From positions 123,800-187,799 of the forward strand of contig LSIB01000064.1 of the NCBI GenBank assembly GCA_001556025.1: a stretch of DNA of 64,000 nt. The letters are read 5' to 3'. Positions 31,501 through 36,378 of this stretch are shown in pieces; position 1 is the stretch's first letter, and every line of letters begins with the position of its first letter. This DNA comes from Rhizobiales bacterium CCH3-A5. GTDB taxonomy: Bacteria > Pseudomonadota > Alphaproteobacteria > Rhizobiales > Beijerinckiaceae. The position numbers were made by a program, and so were the translations under genes. A model generated the notes under the pieces. The model was given only the letters and a program-made list of their open reading frames with translations. It searched no databases and was not told the origin of the DNA.

Positions 31501-31998
31501 GACGCGGCCTCGTTCCGGACCACGCGGTTCGAGACGGTGGACGGCGCGGTGACGACGACCTCGCGCCGCTTCGACCTGCTCCAGGCCTTCGTGCCTGGCG
31601 CGCTCCGGCTCGATGCGCCGGGTCTACGGGTCTTCGCCAACAACCGCAGCCCCGCCCCGCTGACCGGCTTCGATGTCCAGCTCTATCAGCGCGACCGGCC
31701 TTTCTTCGTCTCGCTCAACGGTGGTAGCCTCAGCACCAACGCCATGATCATCCGGTTCGACTCCGATCAGATCAGCATTCCTGGCGGCAATGGTGGGGAA
31801 CCGGAGGTCTCGATGGCGCGCGACATGCCACGCCTGGGAGCGTCGATGCTGACCGGCCCGAGCTTCGGCGAGACGGCCCGCAGCTTCGTGCTGGACGAAA
31901 CCGGCCGCTGGCGCAGCAACGATCCCGAGACCACCGCCAGCATTGGCGGCGGCGTCGCCACGCGGGTCAATCTCGCCGGAGGCGGGGAGCAGCCTTGA
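13531..31998 (+). CDS. Giant two-partner-secretion exoprotein (filamentous haemagglutinin/LktA-like adhesin, TpsA)
   Basis: A 6,155-aa secreted protein, probably a very long filamentous beta-helix displayed on or released from the cell surface. The TTG start has AAGGA eight bases upstream; GTG 13573 is an alternative. A long signal peptide (hydrophobic 51-63, cleavage after AFA near residue 67) precedes the TPS/haemagglutination domain (about 70-330, with NSFNRFEQGAGSTVNMHL). After FLIDPADIVITG (near 450), Ala/Gly/Ser/Thr-rich short repeats fill most of the chain. Helical repeats interrupt it at about 2330-2516 and 4344-4420. Four close Cys pairs lie at 3066-4047. Near-identical 159-residue units lie near 5015-5412. 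No C-terminal toxin or anchor was recognised. The TpsB gene overlaps its stop by 4 bases. NCBI annotation of similar proteins as LktA-family adhesins is from memory. Confidence 0.9.
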   Translation: MPSARRQQARPTTGVARAKRALPTLALLRRHPDAPARAPGATVWALRNRCLVGQAMALALWNAPAFAQNVITTDGRTQTAIAVEGATTTITTRTIAGGAGYNSFNRFEQGAGSTVNMHLPQNTGALVNIVRSGPVVVNGILNSYKNGSIGGHVYFSDSSGFTVGPSGVINTGRLTVNTPTREFLEGVISPGGVVNETLAARLRANDVPISPDGHITVEGRINAKRGVTLHGHSVSVSGQITANAAPVDVGERRRRHQTAFAASVNTSGVRHGGAMVARKGGGIEIVAAGTARISGTLSANASGRRSAGTITVRSGKGTTIAATATLSATGAAPSARTGVASAGPAPAVNTGDGGKISITSDAAISIARGARFDASAAQGVAGKGGEIIVFAGTNLDAAGGSVYQAKGGLSGDGGFIELSAKDTVRLGAVEIDLSARTGKAGTFLIDPADIVITGSSDLSVGSTGTANIFSQGANVRLEATSSITIAADGTVDSRQFNRNANNGELSAANPSTGDSGSITLKAPRITVYGTVLAGVSAGSGFTAGNVTLDATTSDIRIAGMATATSTIDIHGKVTGHNVEFKADATAVASYADASLGSLGALAAQSVGGILFGLNGGYVGSRVLSRINVVDGATVEASGDLTISAKARQEATMPAVTLSGGNPFAAAVSIGEIFGTVTANVASGATITVGRDLTVNAENDVKLAVSAISLSVGTGLVSATMAYGFVDVTTAAKVQSGATVTAGSAAGTGSVSVTAKNTNSFSTSSTAVAASGGVASISVAYSDYKAEADALLGVSLGTSANKVQHVGVQALSDTVKNATSSSSTTGDNVLFNAGPSGTTVSTLLSQLLGSLSNASSGVPIKVGSAVTIANSNLSASAAIAADPGDTAPTIHASGNVVVASRQRDFGVRLLADSSTNSNSKDPTGSNPEAQISLSFGIAVGNYRHTSEASIGSGVTINANRIGVAGLSENPISNTWTNWSGLGEVFSHLNGNLGIVNNILTSYANASSSSTDLGLAGAVGYFRVSNDTSAYVASGATLNQTSGIGAWSTTLAANYLQNWSQGVSIVADTDQHSIDVGGNFGFTGGVNGGTGSAAGGSLLDIGRSSRTVAAVAAGAIITATDLSVTADTSDKMFVIATTSGRSAGTIALNGMVSLSSIQNQTLASISNRATVTANTVTVKADQFVSVFALSGALVLGGGNGIGISLAVMDAGSLTRAYVGDNSDDLSDGRLAGVAPQGLITTSAITVEASTTGRVTAASVAAAAADGAVAITLPPGTSKVVRDMAAAFAKTSSSGPSLSAAGTAAVALTTMGTSAWIDGARLQNKDNAGLTTSVRALNSTIIEVGSGAAAANLAGTSGASGAIAGAVAIGVLDNSTDSRISGATLTGAYDTSVQAIAGGRATIVGVGLAVSAGGNGAAAISAAVGLVTNRVNASIANSAITASTTTSVSKIASVNAYQTTDIGIGGGAAYGGAQSGVGLSLTYASILDPSGEDAVSATIRNSSLVNLNGLNVVASNRSRIVSGAVSAGLGGNGLSGAFVFNRVKPTTRAEIAGTAGAAPTITVGGDVVVAADGSRETAFDAIIAGRQTFSQADTTQVDFNGSVANGGDANPTGAAIVAITGAVQVGRNNVGISFLSNEVAQGHIATLDNVILTATGDLSVRAQDGASITGVAVGLGGATGQFAGVASVALQSIDNVVRAGITGTSTIVTARDILLNGSATSNVRGSAGSLGLGFGQAAVGLSVVENNIANTVSSTVEDARLRSSRDIVVQSRSAGTISTLSIGIAISRNVGLAGSVANSSVATEVAATVKRADIIADNNLGVIATNKDGIAVSAGALGAAGGSPSIAGGLSIVSNSVGGSTIASIGENSAIDARVNGTGSLSISSGALVSPPSLTTPTGPSTTLPDLAMAQRNVRGLVVVATSQQSVMANAVTAGVAVYPISGAVGYVTIRNDLGGTTSASVDQSLVDTRLAGGQNASAIVIDAASHSYAGSYIVVGAIGGVAGAGADANTTMKRRTSAALTNSTTGTIATSQGGLGGVGAVQVAASSSQLSTGQSIGFTFGLNGAAATGLVNNFEAVTTASLDQGLLNAASLTVKAESSNGFHGTAGVGSGAAGAALGSAFVVGRSKTTTLATVGGGANATTLNIFGALNVLATSTNRFSALAAGGTAGGAAAIAGMVNLIDIANTTRAGLYGVASTQTTPPFMQQVGQSIDGSFNIIARETTTIAAETGSAAYSGGGYGAGAAVNVASIDGSVLADLSNSTVSTPGAVVVQATSDRNVDSEAFTVGAGSTAGLAAAVTVISVGASAPSGADLNAGGDGTLSRVNQLTAVDAGFTLSTSGLATYRTLRGALASGQTDEQLRTAANAEYLALLQNGTVVAGVLTLTDSGVQALRANSATGLQSTATDQQVRDYAASRYTALKAANLQYVIGDAGLNAYRDIVQAVTPNATDTQVKIAADDAYARLLANGVPVSGLYSLRQSGIAVYQAAADAELGRTATATEVRDYAASQYAWFTTNRARTATPTAISATALLDSNGAQTGATALGGSITAASVSVTSTSRTATDNTALGIGIGGVGVGAALGYTTVADAVSARLDQMSVTTSSITVNASAVDGAGGIASRIAVEAGAGSGTAAAGAAVAQGSVSNTLTARLGGTLTVTGATAVSASTTQGSRADALGAAAAGGGALGVSLASSSLSGVATADLAANATLSGGTSLGVTASSNGISYASARAGAGGLLVAGVGADARATDTSRVEAHLRDNASVNVGAGAITVSATATPDAKAAAYGVSVTGGLAVGVAISRATVNQTVIAAMDGGAAAQRALTAGTLSILATSTIAGTPVTSIGGSPGQTHQFVRGGTGAAAWSFAGSGSYYASAVGSDAGASTTSTVTASAGANVRLPNAVVRIAADNTTRQIASSTGFSIAGKYSVGAVLADARSTSTTSATLGDDARLLGGAGSSFSLTATGQDTQIAKAVSGSGGLVAGAGAQADTANTATATARIGARVQIGANTILVNAKHTGEYANLVDAVQAAALGASASLASHNARSDVLVDIGASVLFSAIGNGTQGCYVTSCIQGIELESRNIFRQLALGDTISAGAGGGINGVGAKSTIGIDGTSKVVVGNDANFASGGNALSSPGPIAIQAITELAADDTVTLTTGGLLQGSGVTSQYRADADNEVTLGTNNTLTSAGTINIGTYTDAVVKTNALVTTYGLAAVGVSEADTNVITDQTVTIGANSTLTALDNINVTAGRDASGIASTRILGDASAVGYVRGLIAVPDADAATDLKNRTVLNVHTGSALLSAQNVTLGAYNGTVTPNARGAGHGYQLYFIPVTQRDESPGALATSTVAMNGRAVGGVFREQEIIIGCGASGLTICDLNALPTVYVKAGGAPVTVTRDDAFDAVAYVRANYTTTNGTIDDTAVADTLVGGIASGPVRAYRISQLYAAGGNVYVNGDTIQGSGTLTANGGPTIKVVNNSSAYLILDGGAYIPDLSTGDILFTGAAQGRAGLTQTSVNANAQPSVIIDNAYTRSDIGNFGPALLIGDDITNLGGLVSINNTKGSFGFSGQRIDSLQFNVTVPEGAVAIASNGPNGMYNAGASPQAEWGHAITYPGATPGAASSTYVINDTVNAIANTLYFGSGASLNYNLYHRIEDSANPALRFSTILYGNCIGYGSTGFNCVGGYHFGNGINFALIPIVPKYRESSSVQAQGGGSQIYGAQVAIKASVININASIEAGRATNQSVVLGAGLAAGLQGFRSNYQALSQYTYVDPVIDVSQYFLTSAHVSKQNSGDRAIKVFYDYRSGELSVSDVNASSGGGSVLLDGQIISTNQAGRIKINGGFGHVNIVNNSGVALVTNRINTGTAAGANASTSKITIVDRLITSGNNTTVYAYTPGAGIAVYKSMNGAQPILSGANATARFATIAGDTTSYDVKDGTRYEWTQQLFVYKDNLVSGDPNQQGVWRYSSGSANNPWMYVAGPASGIWGDNTSSGPDYWNQSTTPQGRVTHNPFHAVSNPVFFQTLQGGVIEVSNAQQFYEGCNGQNPSFCSRDFQQVPGSTANTYWNYNHVRSAWLQVTASVRADYDFGISFEGNASGLINITSNANIGQRGNIINPTGATTITASSGSFSQASQVSILSNHLTITGRDSVGAVGSEIKATLTDGAAIAAYSGAGGIHLNIDSAAKVWHFNADLDAGSGRYGDIRVRATGGLEVANWAPADFTHALGNNITITSRDGAVGGINTPLRMQAMATTLANGSQTGGVVNISAQGDIGVRQLSGNLRVGQIASTGGNVRVDVVSGTLKAANAQTAAQSLSTEQLSAISSKLKLTQADGADAAAQASVAAFERNVTETYGLYSSLIGNGTVTNGVFTLNASAIPLYQALADAALGRTADAGEVAAYAAGRYAAYATVFDKAYGGNWSSQARFDPNTLESNYSFTTASPGAASGLAASITANSVWQTGQLIAAIDQAALQPASGVVGNGTPIIVGRDVTLNIGGSIGSLAADVTVNLDAIRNGTLSNTELQALAVATTPGSVKLIGTNGSGQRVAVTSLGTVPNGVTLTSVDIAQTAPLFISATGTFSGSAQGDIYLQATTAGQAGSGSLRLGAVTATGQINLQAPQAITVATAPSSTTPLNAVQIQAGTDLTLSAAGGGIGSAATPLTYQIGGRLISASAGAGDAYLVKPTGNVEIGRIFAQGTVSLTATAGSISGYLPGVAISAQNVVLNASGNVGSASTAFAVQSADDGEISGQIGGSAWISTPTLASQTAVAQRIGALTANGSLTLTADAELRVLRSLTATTGALSATAGAIVMETSATATAAGRVTLASATDVTLGRVSSALAAPQGTASIAVTAAGAIFGNAGVVNLGAAQAGGVIALNAGTGIGTTLDAVSFAAPSLSARSLQGNINLRTASTTRVTALTADLGAAAIAADGAVTIDALTSGGAASAISTASTLTVTTLNAGGSTTLSAAGLVTIDSATTTLGDLSIASTNGGITASTLNSAGALSLTAQGAIAATTATSGTTTQATSSGDTLSITSLSSGATATLAGRNGVTLGSATTTLGDLTVSSSHAGITATTLTAGSATRLTAQGAISVTTSMASGSGATAASNGSTLNIVALTAGGTTALSGSGAVTIGSARTTGGDLSITSLTAGIGATTLDAAGALSVNAPGAITVTTATSGTTTQATSSGDTLSITTLTSGSAATMAGRNGVTIGSAMSMTGELSVASSHAGIMAATLSAAGAATLTAQGAISVTTSLIATGGGATATSTGGTLDLVALTAGGTSTLSGSGAVTLGTARTTSGDLSVVSLTAGITATTLDPAGSLSLAAPGAITIATATGGTTTQATSSAGTLAITTLTSGGTATLAGRDGVTLGDVTTTLGDLAIGSSQAGITAATLSAAGAATLSAAQAITIASLGSGETSLVQTSAGPIDITTLNAGGTAQVIGATTVSLGTATTTAGDLRVISAGGAIMATRLTSAGGVEATAPGAVTIGTLASGGAVDATSSGGALRIDTLSSGQIATLVGAAGITLDSARTLAGSLVATASAGGIQARSLNTADRLTLSARDLIALTEAASANETAIVSTSGIVRATTLRAGAALTVDGAGGVDLQSALTTLGDVVLRSSNAGLALGAVTAARDIALLAQGTIAANSLVAGRDLSASSLGSTLAIQAFSAGRDISLVANGAIGLDAAEAGRNLSVTSSAAGVTLRSARAGAAIGLDAAGLLTVTSLRSGGAATLSGGAMSIGELVAGDTATVRGVGTVSLGSVSTLIGDIAVASTAGLIDATSLDAAGALALQAAATVQVGTARSAGAAGFVSTAADVAVARLIAGRDARFVSDGAVRLVDGVSGGVLTLASANSLVLVGTASAGSDIAVTAQRIVFGALDAGRDARLASAGAIDGDSIVATDALTARAGGSGAGSINIAVGAARNSAFTAPDDVRLGRYGAGDSIVILGNTIVSNIVQLAGASGGPLDLTIAGSRGRTAEQVALSVDAASFRTTRFETVDGAVTTTSRRFDLLQAFVPGALRLDAPGLRVFANNRSPAPLTGFDVQLYQRDRPFFVSLNGGSLSTNAMIIRFDSDQISIPGGNGGEPEVSMARDMPRLGASMLTGPSFGETARSFVLDETGRWRSNDPETTASIGGGVATRVNLAGGGEQP
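20517..21090 (+). other. Four predicted alpha-helical repeats inside the exoprotein
   Basis: Residues about 2330-2520 of the exoprotein contain four consecutive units of 46-48 residues with the pattern SG-x-x-x-Y, then T-D/E-x-x-V/L-R, then AA-x-x-Y-x-x-L. Examples are DSGVQALRANS and TATEVRDYAASQYAWF. They are rich in Ala, Leu, Tyr, Arg and Gln, unlike the surrounding Gly/Ser/Thr beta-helix. They read as a helical module inserted into the filament. Confidence 0.65.
26560..26780 (+). other. Second copy of the helical repeat module in the exoprotein
   Basis: Residues about 4344-4420 repeat the helical unit of residues 2330-2520. The segments YGLYSSLIGNGTVTNGV, IPLYQALADAALGRTAD and EVAAYAAGRYAAY align with units 3 and 4 of the first block. 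The reuse about 1,900 residues apart indicates a mobile internal module rather than random low-complexity sequence. Confidence 0.6.
28573..29766 (+). repeat. Higher-order tandem repeats (477-480 bp) in the exoprotein gene
   Basis: Units of 79 and 80 residues alternate to give a 159-160-residue super-repeat. Copies of the TSGTTTQATSS segment start at 28573, 29050 and 29530, spaced 477 and 480 bases apart. More diverged copies of the roughly 80-residue unit extend to about 30.2 kb. These are candidate sites for slippage or recombination, so the repeat number may vary between strains or be mis-assembled from short reads. Confidence 0.8.
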
Positions 31999-33653
31999 GC
32001 GCCGGCATGCGCCTGCGGGACCGCCTCGACGCGGGCCCGATCGCCTTGACGTTCGCGGCCGCCCTGCTCCTGTCAGGCGCAGCGCCCGCTCTCGCGCAAC
32101 TGACGACGCGCACGCTCGAAACCGAAGCCGAGCGCCAGCGCCTCGACCTCGAACGGCAGGCGACGCCGCCGCGCCAGCGCGGCCCGGCCGTGATCGCGCC
32201 CGACCGGCCGCCGCCGCTGACCTTTCCCGCCGGCGGCGCGACTGTGCTGCTGAAACAGATCGAGTTCGGCCCCTCGGCCTTTCTGAGCGAGGCCGAGCTC
32301 GATGCGATCCGCCAGCGCTATCTCGGCAGGACGGTCGATCTCGCCGCGATCGGCGAACTCGTGCAGGCGGTCAACGATCTCTATGCCGGCAAGGGCCAGG
32401 TCACGGCGAGCGCGCTCCTGCCACCACAGAAGCTCGAGGGCGGGACGCTCAAGGTCAGCCTGATCGAGGGCAAGGTCGGCGCGATCAGCGTCACTGGCGC
32501 GGTACAGTCATGGCCCTGGTACCTGCAGTCGCAGATCCCGGCGCGCCCCGGCGAGGTCGTCGATGCGCCGGCGCTCAACCGCTCGGTCTCGATCTTCAAC
32601 CGGATCAACGAGGTGCAGCTCAGGGCGCAGTTGCGCGCCGGCGCGAGCTTCGGGCTGACCGATCTCGAACTCGCCGCGACAGAGCCGCCGCGCAACCTCG
32701 CGCAGATCTCCTGGGACAATCAGGGCGTGACATCGACGGGGCGCTATCAGGGCGTGCTCTTCCTGAAGCATCACGGCCTGCTCGGCATCGACGACCGGCT
32801 GATCTTCTACGGCTCGCGCTCGCGCGGCGGCATCCTCGGCAGCCTGAGCTACGGCATCCCGGTCTCGCCCTTCGGCACCCGGCTCGGCGTCAGCTACACG
32901 CGCTCGGCCTTCAACATCGTCACCGGCCCGAGCCGGGAACTCCGGCCGGAGGGCATCTCCGAGAGCGGCGCGATCAATCTGACGCAGCCTGTCTTCGCAA
33001 CCGACAGCGTGCTCCTGCAGGCGATGGCGAGCCTCGGCAAAGGCCTGAGCCACAGCAAGCTGCTCGACATCGAGACGGCAAACAGCCGCAACACAAAGGT
33101 CAGCGGGGGGCTGTCGCTGAACGTCACCCTGCCCGGCTTCGTCCAGATGCTGACGCCGACGCTGACGCGGATCAATTTCGAGGATCGGATCGCCCAGCAG
33201 AAGCGCGATTTCACGCTCTTCACCGGCACGAGCACGACGATCCTGCGCATCAGCGACGACATCTACGCCTCGATGGTCGGCGCCTGGCAGTACTCGCGCA
33301 TCACGCAGCTACCCGGCGATCAGGTCTTCCAAATCGGCGGGCCGACCACGATCCGCGGCTATCCGATCGGCGCGGCCTTCGGCGATTCCGGTTATTATGG
33401 CCAGGCCGAGCTGCACTATGCCCTGCCCGAACCGCTGAAGAGCCTCGACGCCTTCATCTTCCTCGACCATGGCGCGACCTTCGCGACCTTTCCCTCGGTC
33501 AGGCGCGCCACGGCCGTCGGCGCGGGCCTCGCCTGGCGGCCGGTCGACTGGGCGACGCTGGAGGGCGGCGTCGCCCGCCCGCTCCAGCGCGTCACCGCGA
33601 GCCAGCGCGACCACGAACTCTATTTCCGGTTGACCCTGCGAAAGACCCTGTAA
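31995..33653 (+). CDS. TpsB outer-membrane transporter (ShlB/FhaC/HecB family)
   Basis: Dedicated exporter of the adjacent exoprotein, 552 aa. A signal peptide (cleavage after ALAQ near residue 35) is followed by a basic/Gln-rich linker, a POTRA region from about residue 80 (LKQIEFG, then LYAGKGQVTASALLP) and a second POTRA. A C-terminal 16-strand barrel is predicted. The conserved IRGYPIGAAFGDSGYY motif near residue 455 corresponds to the V/LRGY lid-lock motif of Omp85/TpsB proteins, and the last residue is Leu. The TTG start (GGGGAG upstream) overlaps the exoprotein stop; ATG 32007 is the alternative. The coupling strongly pairs the two proteins. Confidence 0.93.
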   Translation: MSAGMRLRDRLDAGPIALTFAAALLLSGAAPALAQLTTRTLETEAERQRLDLERQATPPRQRGPAVIAPDRPPPLTFPAGGATVLLKQIEFGPSAFLSEAELDAIRQRYLGRTVDLAAIGELVQAVNDLYAGKGQVTASALLPPQKLEGGTLKVSLIEGKVGAISVTGAVQSWPWYLQSQIPARPGEVVDAPALNRSVSIFNRINEVQLRAQLRAGASFGLTDLELAATEPPRNLAQISWDNQGVTSTGRYQGVLFLKHHGLLGIDDRLIFYGSRSRGGILGSLSYGIPVSPFGTRLGVSYTRSAFNIVTGPSRELRPEGISESGAINLTQPVFATDSVLLQAMASLGKGLSHSKLLDIETANSRNTKVSGGLSLNVTLPGFVQMLTPTLTRINFEDRIAQQKRDFTLFTGTSTTILRISDDIYASMVGAWQYSRITQLPGDQVFQIGGPTTIRGYPIGAAFGDSGYYGQAELHYALPEPLKSLDAFIFLDHGATFATFPSVRRATAVGAGLAWRPVDWATLEGGVARPLQRVTASQRDHELYFRLTLRKTL

Positions 33654-33689
33654 AAGGTCGCTATCGCCCAAGAGGACTTCAGCACGATC

Positions 33690-34418
33690 ATGGCGCCGCT
33701 TCCCCTGTTCTATTCCAGCATCATCGTTCTCGACCGGAACACCAATCGCGACCTGCGCATCGCGACCCCGGAGCAGCCTTTCGCGTTCGCGGCCGGCAGC
33801 CATGTGATTCCGGCGCTAATGGCCGAGTTCGTGCTCGGCTGCCGCGACATGCCGATCCTGTTCATCGAGGAGGCGGGCCAGGTCTCGCCGCTGTTCATGG
33901 TCGGGATGCGCAGCGGCCGGAACGATTTCATTGACGCTGCCGGCCGCTGGGCCGGGCAGCATGCGCCAGCCTATGTCAGGCGCTATCCCTTCATCGGCGG
34001 CGACGTCTCGCAGGAACAGCAGGTGATCTGCCTCGATGGCGGCTTTTCCGGGATCAGCGAAAGCGAGGGGGACCGCCTCTTCACCGAAGACGGAGAGCCG
34101 AGCCCGGCGCTGCAGCAGGCGATCACCTTCGTCGCCGACTATGCCGCCGCCGCGAGCGCCACGGCCGCCTTCACGGCCGCACTGAAAGAACTCGACCTGT
34201 TCCAGACGGTAACGATCGACATTCGCACGCCGACCGGCGCCAGCTCGAATTTCCACGGTTTTTCAGCGGTTTCCGAGGAACGACTCAACGCGCTTCCGGA
34301 CGAGGCGCTGCTCGATCTCAAGCGCAAGGGCTATCTCGCGCCGATCTACGCGCATCTGATCAGCATGACCAATTTCTCCGCGCTCGGAAACCGCGCGCCG
34401 GAGGCGCTGGCGGCCTGA
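33690..34418 (+). CDS. SapC-family protein
   Basis: A 242-aa protein of the SapC family, named for a gene in the Campylobacter fetus S-layer secretion cluster. Family features are the N-terminal LFYSSIIVLD, the pattern ILFIEEAGQVSPLFMVGMR, the conserved RRYPF motif and the C-terminal LKRKGYLAPIYAHLISM. There is no signal peptide, so it is probably cytoplasmic. It starts 36 bases after the tpsB stop on the same strand and ends at a terminator, so it is likely the third gene of the tps operon. Its biochemical role is unknown; support of exoprotein expression or export is inferred from position. Confidence 0.85.
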   Translation: MAPLPLFYSSIIVLDRNTNRDLRIATPEQPFAFAAGSHVIPALMAEFVLGCRDMPILFIEEAGQVSPLFMVGMRSGRNDFIDAAGRWAGQHAPAYVRRYPFIGGDVSQEQQVICLDGGFSGISESEGDRLFTEDGEPSPALQQAITFVADYAAAASATAAFTAALKELDLFQTVTIDIRTPTGASSNFHGFSAVSEERLNALPDEALLDLKRKGYLAPIYAHLISMTNFSALGNRAPEALAA

Positions 34419-34468
34419 ACTCCTGACCCGCGATCGTTCTGCATCTCGGTTGTCAGTCAAAAATGGAA

Positions 34469-34494
34469 CCCGGCCCCGCTTGCGCGGGACCGGG
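34469..34494. terminator. Bidirectional terminator between the sapC-like gene and the DUF892 gene
   Basis: A strong G/C hairpin (CCCGGCCCCGC paired with GCGGGACCGGG, short TTGC loop) lies between convergent genes. On the minus strand it is followed by a TTTTT run within ten bases, so it can terminate the DUF892 gene. It probably also ends the tps operon. Confidence 0.7.
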
Positions 34495-34517
34495 CCGATG
34501 AGCCGACGAAGGTGCGG

Positions 34518-35021
34518 TCAGGCCGCCTTGCGGTTGACACCGCCGGTAGCGAGCCGGCTCAGCTTCTCGTCTGTAGCAGCTTCCTCGTCGAGATTCTGCT
34601 TGAGCAGGGCCGCGCAGTCGTCCCGGCCGAGCTGCTTCGCCCAGGCGACGAGCGTGCCGTAGCGCGTGATCTCGTAGTGCTCGACCGCCTGCGCGGCGGC
34701 GATCAGGGCCGCATCGAGAACGTGCTTGTCGTCGATTTCGCCAGCGATCTCGTCAGCCTCCTTCAGGATGCCGTCGATCGCCGGGCAGGTGACGCCCTTC
34801 TCCTCGACGCCATGCTGCTTGAAGACCTGCTTCAGGCGCGTGATGTGGCCTTCCGTCTCCTGCAGATGTGTCTGGAACCCTTGCTTCAGCTCAGGGCTGG
34901 TGGCCTTCGCGATCATCTCGGGAAGCGCCTTCTTGATCTGGTTTTCGGCGTAGTAGATGTCCTGGAGCGTGTGGACGAAGAGATCGTCCATCGTCGCGAT
35001 GTCCTTGGTGAACCAACCCAT
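34518..35021 (-). CDS. DUF892 (YciE/YciF-type) ferritin-like protein
   Basis: A 167-aa all-helical protein of the YciF/DUF892 family, ferritin-like four-helix bundles linked to stress responses. It shows the N-terminal LQDIYYAENQIKKALPEM and the Glu/His metal-site positions EGHITRL, AVEHYEI and the LDEEAATDEKL end. The start at 35021 has an AGGAGG site. It is a single gene bounded by terminators on both sides. The family is often stationary-phase or osmotically induced, but no regulatory site is visible here. Confidence 0.9.
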   Translation of the reverse strand: MGWFTKDIATMDDLFVHTLQDIYYAENQIKKALPEMIAKATSPELKQGFQTHLQETEGHITRLKQVFKQHGVEEKGVTCPAIDGILKEADEIAGEIDDKHVLDAALIAAAQAVEHYEITRYGTLVAWAKQLGRDDCAALLKQNLDEEAATDEKLSRLATGGVNRKAA

Positions 35022-35110
35022 CGGGGCCTCCTGTCTCGGTTTGCCCCAGCCGTATGGCGAAGGAACACACGCCGTCCCGGGAGGTTCCCGGCGGCCGGCC
35101 GCCTGCGACG

Positions 35111-35144
35111 AAAAAAGCCCGGTCTCGCAGGAACGGGACCGGGC
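35111..35144 (-). terminator. Rho-independent terminator of the glyoxylate aminotransferase gene
   Basis: On the minus strand a stem of GCCCGGTC with GACCGGGC (35137-35144 with 35117-35124) is followed at once by six T residues (35111-35116). It lies about 35 bases downstream of the aminotransferase stop at 35179 and upstream of the DUF892 start. Confidence 0.85.
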
Positions 35145-35178
35145 CGATAGCCGAGTGGTCTTGCAGTGGGTTCGGCGC

Positions 35179-36378
35179 TCAGGCGACGGCGGCCCTGCGC
35201 GCATTGGAAGCATCGCCCTCCTCGAACATCGCCATCGCGGCGGCGACGCCGCCGCTGCGATGCGGCACGCCGGCCGCCGCCAGCCCCATCTCGACGCCTG
35301 ACAGCGCGCCCAGCAGCATGAGCTCGTTGCACTCGCCGAGATGGCCGATGCGGAAGACCTTGTCGGCGACCTTGCCCAGCCCGGAACCGAGAGAAATATT
35401 GTATTTCTCCAGCGTGATCTTGCGATAGCGGTCGGCGCTGTGACTTGGCGGCATCACCACGGTGGTCAGCACCGGCGAGTGCTCGGCCTCATTCTGGCAA
35501 AGGACTTCAAGTCCCCACGCCCGGACGGCTGCGCGACAAGCGGCTGCAAGGCGCTTGTGGCGGGCGAAAACATTGTCCAGCCCCTCCTCCTGCAGCATGG
35601 CGAGCGCTTCCTTCAGCCCGTAGAGCAGGTTCGTCGCCGGCGTGTAGGGGAAAAACCCGCCGGCGTTGATCTTGACCATCTCCTGCCAGTCCCAGAACGA
35701 GCGCGGCAGCCTGTTGCTTTTCGAGGCCGCCATGGCCTTCTCGGAAACGGCGTTGAAGCTCAGGCCCGGCGGCAGCATCAACCCCTTCTGCGAACCCGAG
35801 ACGGTGACGTCGACCTGCCATTCGTCATGGCGAAAATCGGCCGAGCCCAGACCCGAGATCGTGTCGACCATGAACAGCGCCGGATGACCGGCGGCGTCTA
35901 TCGCTTTGCGGATCTCGGCGATGCGGCTGGTCGAGCCCGTCGAGGTCTCGTTGTGGACGACCATCACGGCCTTGATTTTTTGCGTTTTGTCCTCGGCGAG
36001 CCTCGCCTCGATCGCGGACGGATCCGCCCCGCGCCGCCAGTCGCCGGGAATGAACTCGACCTCGATCCCGAAGCGGGTGGCGATCTGCTTCCACAGCGTG
36101 GCGAAATGGCCGGTTTCGGCCATCAGCACGGTGTCGCCGGGCGAGAGCGTGTTGACGATCGCGGCCTCCCACGCGCCGGTGCCCGACGCGGGGTAAATCA
36201 CGACGGGCTGCTTCGTCTTGAAGATGGTCTTGCAGCCCTCCAGAACCTCCTTGCCGAGCACGGCGAATTCGGCGCTGCGATGGTCGATGATCGGCATGGC
36301 GACCGCCCGCAGGATCCGGTCAGGGATCGGGCTCGGCCCGGGGATGTGCAGAAAATGCCGGCCTTGCTGAGCGCTCAT
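35179..36378 (-). CDS. Serine/alanine-glyoxylate aminotransferase (class V)
   Basis: PLP enzyme of 399 aa that transfers the amino group of serine or alanine to glyoxylate, forming glycine. It has the N-terminal HIPGPSPIPDRIL, the ASGTGAWEAA cofactor-binding loop, the TISGLGS aspartate strand and the PLP lysine in SGSQKGLMLPPG near residue 200. The start at 36378 gives the family N-terminus; the longer open frame adds no conserved sequence. It is divergent from a GlcD/GlcF-like dehydrogenase, which suggests a joint role in glycolate/glyoxylate metabolism. A paralogue lies at 51113-52294. No serine-cycle genes adjoin it. Confidence 0.9.
   Translation of the reverse strand: MSAQQGRHFLHIPGPSPIPDRILRAVAMPIIDHRSAEFAVLGKEVLEGCKTIFKTKQPVVIYPASGTGAWEAAIVNTLSPGDTVLMAETGHFATLWKQIATRFGIEVEFIPGDWRRGADPSAIEARLAEDKTQKIKAVMVVHNETSTGSTSRIAEIRKAIDAAGHPALFMVDTISGLGSADFRHDEWQVDVTVSGSQKGLMLPPGLSFNAVSEKAMAASKSNRLPRSFWDWQEMVKINAGGFFPYTPATNLLYGLKEALAMLQEEGLDNVFARHKRLAAACRAAVRAWGLEVLCQNEAEHSPVLTTVVMPPSHSADRYRKITLEKYNISLGSGLGKVADKVFRIGHLGECNELMLLGALSGVEMGLAAAGVPHRSGGVAAAMAMFEEGDASNARRAAVA

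Noticed and set aside
31600..31998. A C-terminal toxin (CdiA-type) and an immunity gene at the end of the exoprotein
   Set aside because: No VENN-like boundary, toxin domain or small immunity gene is visible. TpsB follows directly, so a contact-dependent inhibition system is not supported.
31943..33934. Plus-strand open frame of 663 codons overlapping the TpsB gene
   Set aside because: It is out of frame with a well-supported TpsB reading. The translation is Arg/Pro-rich without motifs.
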